Below are positions 1 through 7,118 of a stretch of 28,695 bases of DNA, piece after piece. The notes beneath the pieces were generated by a model. It had not been told where the DNA came from and did no database searches. It saw only the letters and a program-made list of their open reading frames with translations. Source of the DNA: a virus; the IMG/VR virus record IMGVR_UViG_3300028925_005788, positions 1 to 28,695 of that record, one strand, 5' to 3'. Numbering within the stretch: the stretch's first letter is position 1; every line of letters starts with the position of its first letter. The position numbers were made by a program, and so were the translations under genes.

Positions 1-1
1 G

Positions 2-469
2 GGGCAATATGACACAGCAGGCTTAGAGGCAGATGAACTTGGAAACCTAATTTTTGATAAAGAGAATCCCCCAAATAGATTGTACGACCTGAACTTAGGC
101 AAGTACGACGTGACAGTAAAGGCAGGCCCATCCTATGCCTCCAAAAGAGAAGAGACGAGAGAAACTCTTATCGAAATCATGCGACAGGTTCCGGGCTCTG
201 CCATGTTATTGGGTGACATCTTACTTGAACACATGGACTTTGAAGGGGCGGAAGAAGTCGCCGAAAGATTGAAAGCATTCGCGGCAACACAAATACCGGG
301 AATGGCTAACATGACCGCAGGCGCGGCGGCTGGGAATCCACCTATGCCACCGGGTCAGCAAAATATTGTATCGCCAGCCGCAGTCACTTCTCCGCCGGGT
401 AACGTACCAACACCGGGCGGCAGTGGTGCAGGGGCTGGAACACAATTTGTCCAAGGAGCATCAGCATGA
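2..469 (+). CDS. Portal protein, C-terminal part (P22-like)
   Basis: The frame is open from the first bases of the window, so this is the 3' end of a gene that starts upstream. The visible 155 residues include a YDVTVKAGPSYASKREE stretch followed by a helical segment. This is characteristic of the C-terminal part of P22-type portal proteins, the dodecameric ring at one head vertex through which DNA enters and leaves. The tail after that is rich in Gly, Pro and Ala and looks disordered. The stop overlaps the start of the scaffold gene (ATGA), which suggests translational coupling. A TTG at position 80 is an internal codon, not a likely start. The identification rests on the motif and on the scaffold-coat genes that follow. 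Confidence 0.85.
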   Translation, partial: GQYDTAGLEADELGNLIFDKENPPNRLYDLNLGKYDVTVKAGPSYASKREETRETLIEIMRQVPGSAMLLGDILLEHMDFEGAEEVAERLKAFAATQIPGMANMTAGAAAGNPPMPPGQQNIVSPAAVTSPPGNVPTPGGSGAGAGTQFVQGASA

Positions 470-1479
470 AAGTAGAAACAGAACCGGAAGCAATCGCCAA
501 CGACCGTCCCGCGACGGAAGATGGAACTGCTCCAAAAGAGATCGTAACCGATCCAGTAGAAGACGAAGTTGATCCAACGCTAGAGGTAGGAGATCCAGAC
601 ACTGACGCTGACACTTCGGATGACGAAGGAGACGAAGACGCGGACGGGGATTTTACAGATGGTGATGATGACGATGTTGAAGGCGAGTCCGACGAGGATG
701 AATACCAATTCGATTTCGGCGGAAACAAATACAACGCCCCAAAAAAGGGTACGTCTAAAGAAGCCGCAGAAGCATTGCAAAACTACGGCAACGGATTGCA
801 GACATCTTACACTAAAAAATTCACCGCTCTATCCGAAGCGCACAAAGTCATGGAGAATCGTGTCGAGTCCGTTTCAAAACTAGAGTCGATGAACAACCAA
901 ACTCTTAACGAGTACGCGCAAGGTTTAAGCCTAAAAACTGAAATCGCAGAACTGGAGAAAATTGATTTAGATCCTTATCTCCGATCAGATGACAATCGTG
1001 ATCATATTGAAGCGCAAAGGATTCAAAATGCAATTGCCCAAAAAACGAGACAGTTTAACAACCACCTCAATAATGTGAATCAACTAGGACATCAAGCCAA
1101 CGAGGTGCAACGTCAGGAGAATGTAAGGCGTTACGTCGAAGGGTCGGCAATGATGGATAAAAGGATTCCAAACTTCTCAAAGAGTGTCGCCAAGGACGTG
1201 GTCGCATACGCTGTCAGTAAAGGAGTTCCAGAGGCCCATGCAGCAACGTGGCCCTTGAATCCATTTGCGGCAGAGACTACATACAAGGCAATGATGTGGG
1301 ACAAGGCGCAGTCAAAAGCCAAGACGGGTATTCGCAAAACAACAAACAAAAAAGTCACACCCGTGATCCCTGTTGCACCGAAGAAAAAGGGCAAAGGTTC
1401 TGGAGCTAGGAAAGATCCCGGCAAAATGAGCCAAGGGGAATACGCAGTGTGGTACGCAAAAAAATACGGAAAACGCTAG
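466..1479 (+). CDS. Scaffolding protein (putative)
   Basis: A 337-residue protein between portal and coat genes, the position of the scaffold in P22-like phages. Scaffolds guide coat assembly into a procapsid and then leave. The first 85 residues are extremely acidic (runs of Asp and Glu), the middle (about 95-230) is Gln/Asn/Glu-rich and predicted helical, and the C-terminus is strongly basic (KKKGKGSGARK and KKYGKR). In P22 a basic C-terminal helix-turn-helix of the scaffold contacts the coat protein, so the charge layout fits. No sequence motif proves the function. The assignment is mainly by position, length and charge pattern. Confidence 0.75.
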   Translation: MKVETEPEAIANDRPATEDGTAPKEIVTDPVEDEVDPTLEVGDPDTDADTSDDEGDEDADGDFTDGDDDDVEGESDEDEYQFDFGGNKYNAPKKGTSKEAAEALQNYGNGLQTSYTKKFTALSEAHKVMENRVESVSKLESMNNQTLNEYAQGLSLKTEIAELEKIDLDPYLRSDDNRDHIEAQRIQNAIAQKTRQFNNHLNNVNQLGHQANEVQRQENVRRYVEGSAMMDKRIPNFSKSVAKDVVAYAVSKGVPEAHAATWPLNPFAAETTYKAMMWDKAQSKAKTGIRKTTNKKVTPVIPVAPKKKGKGSGARKDPGKMSQGEYAVWYAKKYGKR

Positions 1480-1498
1480 GGGCTAGGAGGCCCATCAC

Positions 1499-2725
1499 AT
1501 GGCTAATACCAATCTCACCGTAGATCAGGTGACCAACAGAGCGCAGATGGTACTTCATCAGAAGCTCAATTTTATTGGCAATTGTAACCGCCAGTATGAT
1601 GATAGTTACAAAACTGGTGGGGCCAAAGGCGGCTCAGATATTCGCATCAAACTTCCTAACGAGTTTACAGTTCGTAGCGGGAAGACCTTGAATGTCGAGG
1701 ACGTTGAAACTCAATCGGTCACCATGTCTACATCGACACAGAAGGGCGTGGACATGAACTTCAGTTCTCAGGAACTGACTCAGGACATTTCATTGTTCTC
1801 GGAGAATTACATCGAACCCGCGATGTCCGCACTGGCGGCTGTTGTGGAGAGCGATGCATTGTCAATGTACAAAGATGTTTATGACGAAGTGTCTGATGTC
1901 AGCGAAGATCCAGCCTTGAGGGACATCCTCGACATGGGTAGTCGGTTGACAGAAAATCTCGCACCATATCAAGATCGTTGCTTGCTCTTGCGACCGCGTT
2001 CTGAAGTTGCTTTGATCGACGCTCTGTCGGGCCTGTTCTCGGCCTCGTCCAATTTGGACAAGCACTACCGAGAAGGCCGGATCGCTAACAACTTTGTTGG
2101 CTTTCAAGACGTATTCTGCAACACCATGCTTCCCAACCACCAGAGTGGGACTGATGATGGAACTGGAGATTATTTAATTAACGGCGGTACTCTCACAGGG
2201 AAAACGCTGACCGTTGACACAGGTGCAGGGACTTTGCTCAAGGGCGACATCCTATTGCTTGAAGATGTTTTCCGCGTTCATCCTGAAACCAAAGTCACCA
2301 CAGCGAAGGCACAGCCTTTTGTTGTTACTACCTCCACGGGTACGAGCGCAACCAGTCTGTCGATTGAACCGGGTATCACAGCCTCGGGCGGCAGACAGAA
2401 TGTTGATGCGGCTGCGGTTAACAATAAGTCTCTGCACAAGGTTGAGTCCAATACTCGTCTGATCACTGGTGTTGACATTGGTGCTTCTGCAAACTACGGC
2501 ATCGACCTCGCGTTCCATAAAAATGCTTTTGCATTTGCGACGGCAGATTTGGAGGTTCCGAAAGGGGTTCACTTTGCAGGACGAAGAGTGCAAGACGGTA
2601 TTTCATTGCGGATGGTTCGTGATTACGACATCAACAATGACAACATGCCTTGTCGCTTGGATATTCTGTACGGGTACAAAACCATCAGGCCACAGTTGGC
2701 TTGTCGTGGTGGTTTCATAGCATAA
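1499..2725 (+). CDS. Major capsid (coat) protein, P22 gp5-like
   Basis: A 408-residue protein starting MANTNLTVDQVTNRAQMVL, close to the usual start of P22-type coat proteins, with an early region around residues 40-75 (GGSDIRIKLPNEFTVRSGK) and SSQELTQDI near residue 85 that recur in that family. P22 coat is about 430 residues, so the length fits an HK97-fold coat with a short inserted domain. A strong ribosome site (AGGAGG, 1486-1491) precedes the ATG, as expected for the most abundant virion protein. It follows the scaffold gene after 19 bases and is followed by a GC-rich hairpin. Confidence 0.9.
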   Translation: MANTNLTVDQVTNRAQMVLHQKLNFIGNCNRQYDDSYKTGGAKGGSDIRIKLPNEFTVRSGKTLNVEDVETQSVTMSTSTQKGVDMNFSSQELTQDISLFSENYIEPAMSALAAVVESDALSMYKDVYDEVSDVSEDPALRDILDMGSRLTENLAPYQDRCLLLRPRSEVALIDALSGLFSASSNLDKHYREGRIANNFVGFQDVFCNTMLPNHQSGTDDGTGDYLINGGTLTGKTLTVDTGAGTLLKGDILLLEDVFRVHPETKVTTAKAQPFVVTTSTGTSATSLSIEPGITASGGRQNVDAAAVNNKSLHKVESNTRLITGVDIGASANYGIDLAFHKNAFAFATADLEVPKGVHFAGRRVQDGISLRMVRDYDINNDNMPCRLDILYGYKTIRPQLACRGGFIA

Positions 2726-2738
2726 CCAAAAATGGAGC

Positions 2739-2756
2739 GGGGGCTTCACGGCCCCT
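2739..2756 (+). terminator. GC-rich hairpin after coat gene
   Basis: GGGGGC at 2739-2744 pairs with GCCCCT at 2751-2756 (six pairs, one G-U) around a six-base loop, 14 bases after the coat stop codon. No uridine tract follows directly, so it may protect the 3' end of coat mRNA or cause partial termination rather than act as a full terminator. Confidence 0.5.
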
Positions 2757-2787
2757 CAACCTTTAATCTTTTAAACGGAGAAGTCCA

Positions 2788-3003
2788 ATGGCAGTTGAAT
2801 TCTTAGGGACTGGAAACGACGAGGGAGTAAACTTCGGTCGTTCCTCTACCGACAAGATAGGCTTTTACGGTCTGACCACGCCAATCGTGCAACCGACCCT
2901 GACAGCCTCAAACACAGCTACGGCTACCACCACGATCAACGAGAGGCGTATTGATTCTATCGAAACGATTCTAGTTAATCTCGGTTTGTGTACAACCGTA
3001 TAA
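2788..3003 (+). CDS. Small head-module protein, function unknown
   Basis: A 71-residue protein directly after the coat gene with a clear ribosome site (GGAG at 2778-2781) ahead of the ATG. It is Thr/Ala-rich in the middle (about residues 34-50), has no cysteine pair, membrane segment or enzyme motif, and ends in a short helical stretch (RRIDSIETILVNLGL). The gene sits between two GC-rich hairpins, so it is likely expressed with the coat gene at high but separately tuned levels. A minor head or decoration protein is a reasonable guess from position and length, but nothing in the sequence demonstrates it. Confidence 0.7.
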   Translation: MAVEFLGTGNDEGVNFGRSSTDKIGFYGLTTPIVQPTLTASNTATATTTINERRIDSIETILVNLGLCTTV

Positions 3004-3016
3004 GTTAAACCGTGTC

Positions 3017-3034
3017 GGGGGGCTTCGGCTCCCC
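3017..3034 (+). terminator. UUCG hairpin, possible partial terminator
   Basis: GGGGGGC (3017-3023) pairs with GCTCCCC (3028-3034), seven pairs including one G-U, closed by a very stable UUCG tetraloop. It lies 13 bases after the 71-residue gene's stop codon. The bases after it (ttcacttt) are only moderately T-rich, so partial termination or RNA stabilisation is likelier than complete termination. Confidence 0.6.
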
Positions 3035-3054
3035 TTCACTTTAAAAGGATCTTC

Positions 3055-4350
3055 ATGAGTTTTTATTTTACGGACAAAGGACTGCCGAAGGAAAAAGGGA
3101 AACGGAAAGTTTGTCTTGCTACTACGGTATACGATTGTATTGAGCCAGCGTATACGTTTGCGATGTCTAAGTGCCGGGAGGTTCTGCACAAGCGAGGTAT
3201 ACAGACGGCTTATTTTTTATTGCAAGGTAATTGTCATGTGGATGACGCGAGGAACTCAATTGTTAAAGAGTTTCTGCATTCCGACTGTGATGAATTAATT
3301 TTCATAGATGCTGATTCGGGCTGGGAGCCGAAAGATCTGGTGCGAATTTGTAAGCACGATGTGGATGTTGTTGGTGGGGTTGTCCCTTACAGAGCGGAGA
3401 ACAGAAAGGCCATGCCTGTCCGTATGGCGGTGGGCGTTAACGGGCCTGATGATCGCGGACTGATGAAGGTGGACGGTCTGGGAACAGCCTTCCTGCGGAT
3501 ACAGCGCAAGGTGCTGGAGAAACTATTCGACCAAGCCGACAAGCACAACACCGAGTTCGGCAAGGGAGAGAAGACCGCAATTATTTTTGAAAGAACATTC
3601 GCTGATGGTATCAGGTTCGGCGGTGATTTAAGTTTTTGTAATAAAGCCAGAGCCGCAGGGTTTGAATGTTATGCAGACTTTGAGATGATACTCACCCATG
3701 TTGGCAAGACCGTGTTCCGGGGCAGTCTGGGTCAGACTTTAAGACGGGCCAACAGCGCAACGGTTGCCCATGTCGCGAAGATATTAGGGGACAAAGCTGA
3801 AACGATTGAAACGATAGAAGAGTTGGTGATAGCTATCGGGAATTCTTATTCAATGGACGTGCCGGGTTTGACCACGCTGATGTTGTTGGCGAGAAAAGCT
3901 GACGGCCCTATCCTTGAAGCAGGGAGTGGCCTGTCAACCCTTGTCATGGCGGCGGCGAACCCAGACCAGATAGTGTATTGCCTTGAACATGATGAAGGTT
4001 ATGCAAAAAAACTCAGAAGCTGGGCGAACTCTGCGGGGTTGACCAATATTGGCCTGTGCCTATGTCCTATCAAAGACGGGTGGTACGACTTGGAGGAGAT
4101 GGACGGCTTGCCTGAACATTTTTCTCTTGCACTTGTCGATGGGCCACCACAGACTGAAGCGAGTCGGATGCCATTCTTTGAGCAAGGGTTCGCTGACAGG
4201 TGCGACACTGTTGTTTGCGACGACGCAGGCACACATGGCTACGCGGACAAATTAAATGAGTGGGCCGATCTGAAAGGCAGGACATTCAATCAGATTGACC
4301 CTCGCATGGTTATCATTGGAGAAACGGAGACGGTAGAATGTCTTTCCTGA
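3055..4350 (+). CDS. Glycosyltransferase-methyltransferase fusion
   Basis: A 431-residue two-domain protein. Residues about 15-230 resemble a GT-A fold glycosyltransferase: a first strand KVCLATTVYD, the acidic metal/sugar-nucleotide motif DAD at 85-87 within LIFIDADSGW, a GGDLSFCNKA segment at 189-198 and HVG at 215-217, as in many family-2 enzymes. Residues about 265-430 look like a class I SAM-dependent methyltransferase: LEAGSGLST (287-295) is the SAM-binding loop, an acidic residue follows strand 2 (CLEHDE), and LVDGPP (360-365) matches the motif IV position. The donor and acceptor are unknown; virion glycan or host surface polysaccharide are options. The gene lies between head and adaptor genes, and its end overlaps the adaptor start by 13 bases. 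Confidence 0.75.
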   Translation: MSFYFTDKGLPKEKGKRKVCLATTVYDCIEPAYTFAMSKCREVLHKRGIQTAYFLLQGNCHVDDARNSIVKEFLHSDCDELIFIDADSGWEPKDLVRICKHDVDVVGGVVPYRAENRKAMPVRMAVGVNGPDDRGLMKVDGLGTAFLRIQRKVLEKLFDQADKHNTEFGKGEKTAIIFERTFADGIRFGGDLSFCNKARAAGFECYADFEMILTHVGKTVFRGSLGQTLRRANSATVAHVAKILGDKAETIETIEELVIAIGNSYSMDVPGLTTLMLLARKADGPILEAGSGLSTLVMAAANPDQIVYCLEHDEGYAKKLRSWANSAGLTNIGLCLCPIKDGWYDLEEMDGLPEHFSLALVDGPPQTEASRMPFFEQGFADRCDTVVCDDAGTHGYADKLNEWADLKGRTFNQIDPRMVIIGETETVECLS

Positions 4351-5066
4351 CAATAGCTCAAGATGTTTTAATCGCGGTTGACTTTCCATCTCCGTCGAAT
4401 GCTTTCGCCAACAACGACCCGGCAGTAAAAAAAGTGAGACGATCTATCGAGTCATCTTCCTACGCCCTTGCAAGAGTTAATGCGTGGAAGACGATGCGCG
4501 GGGAACAAACATTCACGTCACTGGCGGCAGAAGTGCAGACAGGAATATTGCCAGCCGGGTTCGACCGATTCATACCTGAAACATTTTGGAACCGCACAGA
4601 TAAAAATTTAGTTATAGGGCCGATCACAGAGGTTGAGTGGGCAAGCCTTAAAGCGTATGGATACGCTGACACCTCAAGACCCAAATTCATTCAACGTGGC
4701 AACACTGTGGCCTCATCCATCCTGATGATACCCGCGCCGTCGGCTGGGAAGACCTTTGCGTTTTCTTATGTGAATAGTTATTTCTGCCAGTCCTCTAGTG
4801 GGACAGCGCAGTCGGCATGGGCGGCAGATACGGATGTGGCAAGACTTAACCCAGAGCTTGTAACGCTCGGCGCGATCTCTGACTTCCTCTGGATGGAAGG
4901 CATGAACCATGAGAAGGCCGACAGTGATTTTGAAGATCTATTTAATCTACTTGTAAAAAATGATAACCCTAGAGCTAGGGCAATGTCCTGCGGAGATATT
5001 TTCGGATCACGAAGACATTTCACGGGATCGCCTGCTTCAACGGGAAACTATAACATGACATCTTAG
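4338..5066 (+). CDS. Head-to-tail adaptor protein (putative)
   Basis: A 242-residue protein starting MSFLTIAQDVLIAV, followed by helical segments (VKKVRRSIESSSYALARVNAW, about residues 33-53, and DFEDLFNLLVK near 197). Short-tailed phages encode an adaptor of this size, of the phage SU10 or T7 tail-tube type, which begins with a similar helix and has an aromatic 'W' after a row of alternating residues. It forms a ring below the portal. The location, just upstream of the tail hub gene, agrees. It begins inside the end of the fusion gene, so translation is probably coupled. Family membership is inferred from the N-terminal pattern and gene order. Confidence 0.6.
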   Translation: MSFLTIAQDVLIAVDFPSPSNAFANNDPAVKKVRRSIESSSYALARVNAWKTMRGEQTFTSLAAEVQTGILPAGFDRFIPETFWNRTDKNLVIGPITEVEWASLKAYGYADTSRPKFIQRGNTVASSILMIPAPSAGKTFAFSYVNSYFCQSSSGTAQSAWAADTDVARLNPELVTLGAISDFLWMEGMNHEKADSDFEDLFNLLVKNDNPRARAMSCGDIFGSRRHFTGSPASTGNYNMTS

Positions 5067-5073
5067 GAGAAGA

Positions 5074-5547
5074 ATGATGCCAAACTTTATGCAAGGCGGT
5101 ATGTTCGGGCCGAGCGGTGGAATGCAGGGACAGGGTCAACTCACCGACGAAGAGATGAGGTTGCTGACCCAAGGTAATCGGCTGGCAGGCACGGGAATTA
5201 GTGGGCAGATGCCACAATATAATCAGGCTCCAGCAGGTGGCCCTCCTCCTCCGCAGACAATTGGCGGGGCAGGCCAAGGCATAGATCCCAACATGATTGG
5301 TGGCGGGGCGCAGGGCGGCCTTGACGGCATGAACTTCGGTGAGGGAGCTATTACTGGCGGGATGGGCCAAGGCCAAGAGGCTTTAAATATGATGGTTCAA
5401 AAGGGTATGCGAGATGAAGAGATGGCAAAAATGTTAGCCCAAATGGCGGCAATGCAAGGTTCAGTACCGGGCGGTGGCGCAGACTATCAATTTGGGGGGG
5501 CAGGTGCTGGGGGGATGGCACAGGATGGGATGACGTTTGTAAGATGA
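5074..5547 (+). CDS. Gly/Met/Gln-rich virion-module protein, unknown
   Basis: A 157-residue low-complexity protein rich in Gly, Met, Gln and Ala, with two short helical islands: LTDEEMRLLTQ near residue 25 and MRDEEMAKMLAQMAAMQ near 111. No catalytic motif is visible. A ribosome site (AGGAG, 5065-5069) partly overlaps the preceding stop codon and lies only four bases from the ATG, and the stop overlaps the tail hub start (ATGA). The composition suggests a flexible structural or linker component of the tail or an internal virion protein. No family is recognised. Confidence 0.6.
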   Translation: MMPNFMQGGMFGPSGGMQGQGQLTDEEMRLLTQGNRLAGTGISGQMPQYNQAPAGGPPPPQTIGGAGQGIDPNMIGGGAQGGLDGMNFGEGAITGGMGQGQEALNMMVQKGMRDEEMAKMLAQMAAMQGSVPGGGADYQFGGAGAGGMAQDGMTFVR

Positions 5548-7118
5548 TAATCGCAAAACGCAGAAAGGCTGGACGGAAAAAATACGCTTCAAAACGTGCC
5601 AACATCCAGACCATACCTTCGCCAACGGGGGGTTGGGATACACGGCAGGCGGTAAGCGCAATGCCTCCGACCAATGCCGTGTTGCTCGACAATTGGTTCC
5701 CTGAAACGGAGAAGGTAACACTTCGCGGCGGTTCTGAGGCTTATGCTACTGGACTTGGCGGATCTGCGGAGCCTGTCGAAACATTGATGGAGTACAACAA
5801 GCTCGACGGGACGAATGAACTCTTCGGGGTTTGCGGTGCGGAGATTTACGATGTCACTTCAGCGGGTGCGGTAGGGGCGGCAGTGGTATCGACTCTCACT
5901 AATGCGCGGTTCCAGTATGTAAACATGGGAACCAGTGGCGGACAGTTTCTTCTCTGCTTTAACGGCGCGGACACTCCGAAACTTTATAACGGGTCAACGT
6001 GGGCCAACGCCGCTATGGCAGGCCCGACCATTGCAAATTGTATCTGGTGCAACACTCACCATCGTCGGCTTTGGATCGGAGAAAAAGATTCTCTCTCTGG
6101 ATGGTACGGTGGCCCGAATGCAATCACCGGAACTTTTGTAGAGTTCTCGCTCTCTGGGGTTTTCTCCAAAGGCGGATACATCGCTGGCATGGGAACATGG
6201 ACACGAGACTCAGGTGAAGGCTCAGAGGATCTCGCGGCATTCGTAAGTAGCGAAGGGCAGGTAGCTTTGTTCAACGGGATAGACCCATCCACTGCGGCGG
6301 ACTGGCAGTTGATCGGTGTGTTCCAGATTGGGCGACCTATCGGCAGACGCTTCATGATCAAAGCTGGCGCGGATCTCGTCCTGATAACTACGGACGGATT
6401 TGTTTCTCTCGGTGCGATCCTTGCGCTGGACAGATCCCAAGCAGAGATGGCATCTATCTCAGCCCAGATAAATGACGCAGTGAATAACGCGGTAAGAACG
6501 TATGGCACTCAATTCGGATGGGAAGCTATTTTGTATTCTCAAGGGCAACAATTAATTTTCAACATTCCTATTTCTGGGACAGAAAAGCATCAGTACGTTT
6601 TCAATACGCTCACGCAGGCTCCGTGTCGGTTTAAGGGCTTAGAGGCAGTGACTTGGGGCTTGAAGGGTGACGACATTTTTATGGGCATGGAAGACGGCAC
6701 AGTCGATAAATACGATGGTGACGATGTAACTTCCGACACTGGTGGCGTTGCGATTAGTGGCGACGGCGTTGCGGCATTTAATTATTTTGGTTCGCCCAAT
6801 ATGGAAAAGCAATTCCAAGCGGTCGAGCCTATCTTTGAATCAATAGGCAACCCGGTTATCGCTACCGATATGAATGTGGACTTCCAGATAAGAGCCGCGA
6901 CAGGTACTGCTGTAGCTGGGCCGACGCATGTCGGAATATGGGGAACTGCAAAGTGGGGCGTGGATCTCTGGGGAGAAGCTCCGCAGGTTTTTAGAGGGTG
7001 GCGCGGTGCGATGAAAAAAGGATTCGCTGGATCACTGCGGGTCAGAATAGAAACCACGGTAAGCAAGCCGTCATGGTTGGCGACGCGGTATCGTTATAAC
7101 CCGAGTAGAAGCTCATGA
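5544..7118 (+). CDS. Tail hub / DNA stabilisation protein (P22 gp10-like)
   Basis: A 524-residue protein with the opening SPTGGWDTRQAVSAMPPTNAVLLDNWFPE at about residues 26-54, a recurrent start in tail hub proteins of P22- and T7-like podoviruses. The rest is a series of short beta-rich, Gly/Trp/Asp-containing repeats (for example ELFGVCGAEIYDVTSAG, QFLLCFNGADTPKLYNGS, QVALFNGID), compatible with the beta-propeller platform of tail tubular protein B or P22 gp10. Such proteins plug the head after packaging and form the nozzle. The first 18 residues are strongly basic. It overlaps both neighbours by four bases. Confidence 0.75.
   Translation: MIIAKRRKAGRKKYASKRANIQTIPSPTGGWDTRQAVSAMPPTNAVLLDNWFPETEKVTLRGGSEAYATGLGGSAEPVETLMEYNKLDGTNELFGVCGAEIYDVTSAGAVGAAVVSTLTNARFQYVNMGTSGGQFLLCFNGADTPKLYNGSTWANAAMAGPTIANCIWCNTHHRRLWIGEKDSLSGWYGGPNAITGTFVEFSLSGVFSKGGYIAGMGTWTRDSGEGSEDLAAFVSSEGQVALFNGIDPSTAADWQLIGVFQIGRPIGRRFMIKAGADLVLITTDGFVSLGAILALDRSQAEMASISAQINDAVNNAVRTYGTQFGWEAILYSQGQQLIFNIPISGTEKHQYVFNTLTQAPCRFKGLEAVTWGLKGDDIFMGMEDGTVDKYDGDDVTSDTGGVAISGDGVAAFNYFGSPNMEKQFQAVEPIFESIGNPVIATDMNVDFQIRAATGTAVAGPTHVGIWGTAKWGVDLWGEAPQVFRGWRGAMKKGFAGSLRVRIETTVSKPSWLATRYRYNPSRSS

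Noticed and set aside
2150-2180. CTGATGA match suggesting another hammerhead
   Set aside because: No GAAA plus hairpin and no paired stem I follow; it lies inside the coat gene.
3017-3034. UUCG hairpin similar to stem III of ribozyme 2
   Set aside because: No CUGANGA core or GAAA around it, so a plain hairpin rather than a ribozyme.
3448-3485. Two CTGATGA matches in the glycosyltransferase gene
   Set aside because: No stem II, GAAA or stem III arrangement nearby; ordinary codons.
6056-6508. 150-codon minus-strand frame opposite the tail hub gene
   Set aside because: No ribosome site, no recognisable motif, and a convincing gene lies on the other strand.
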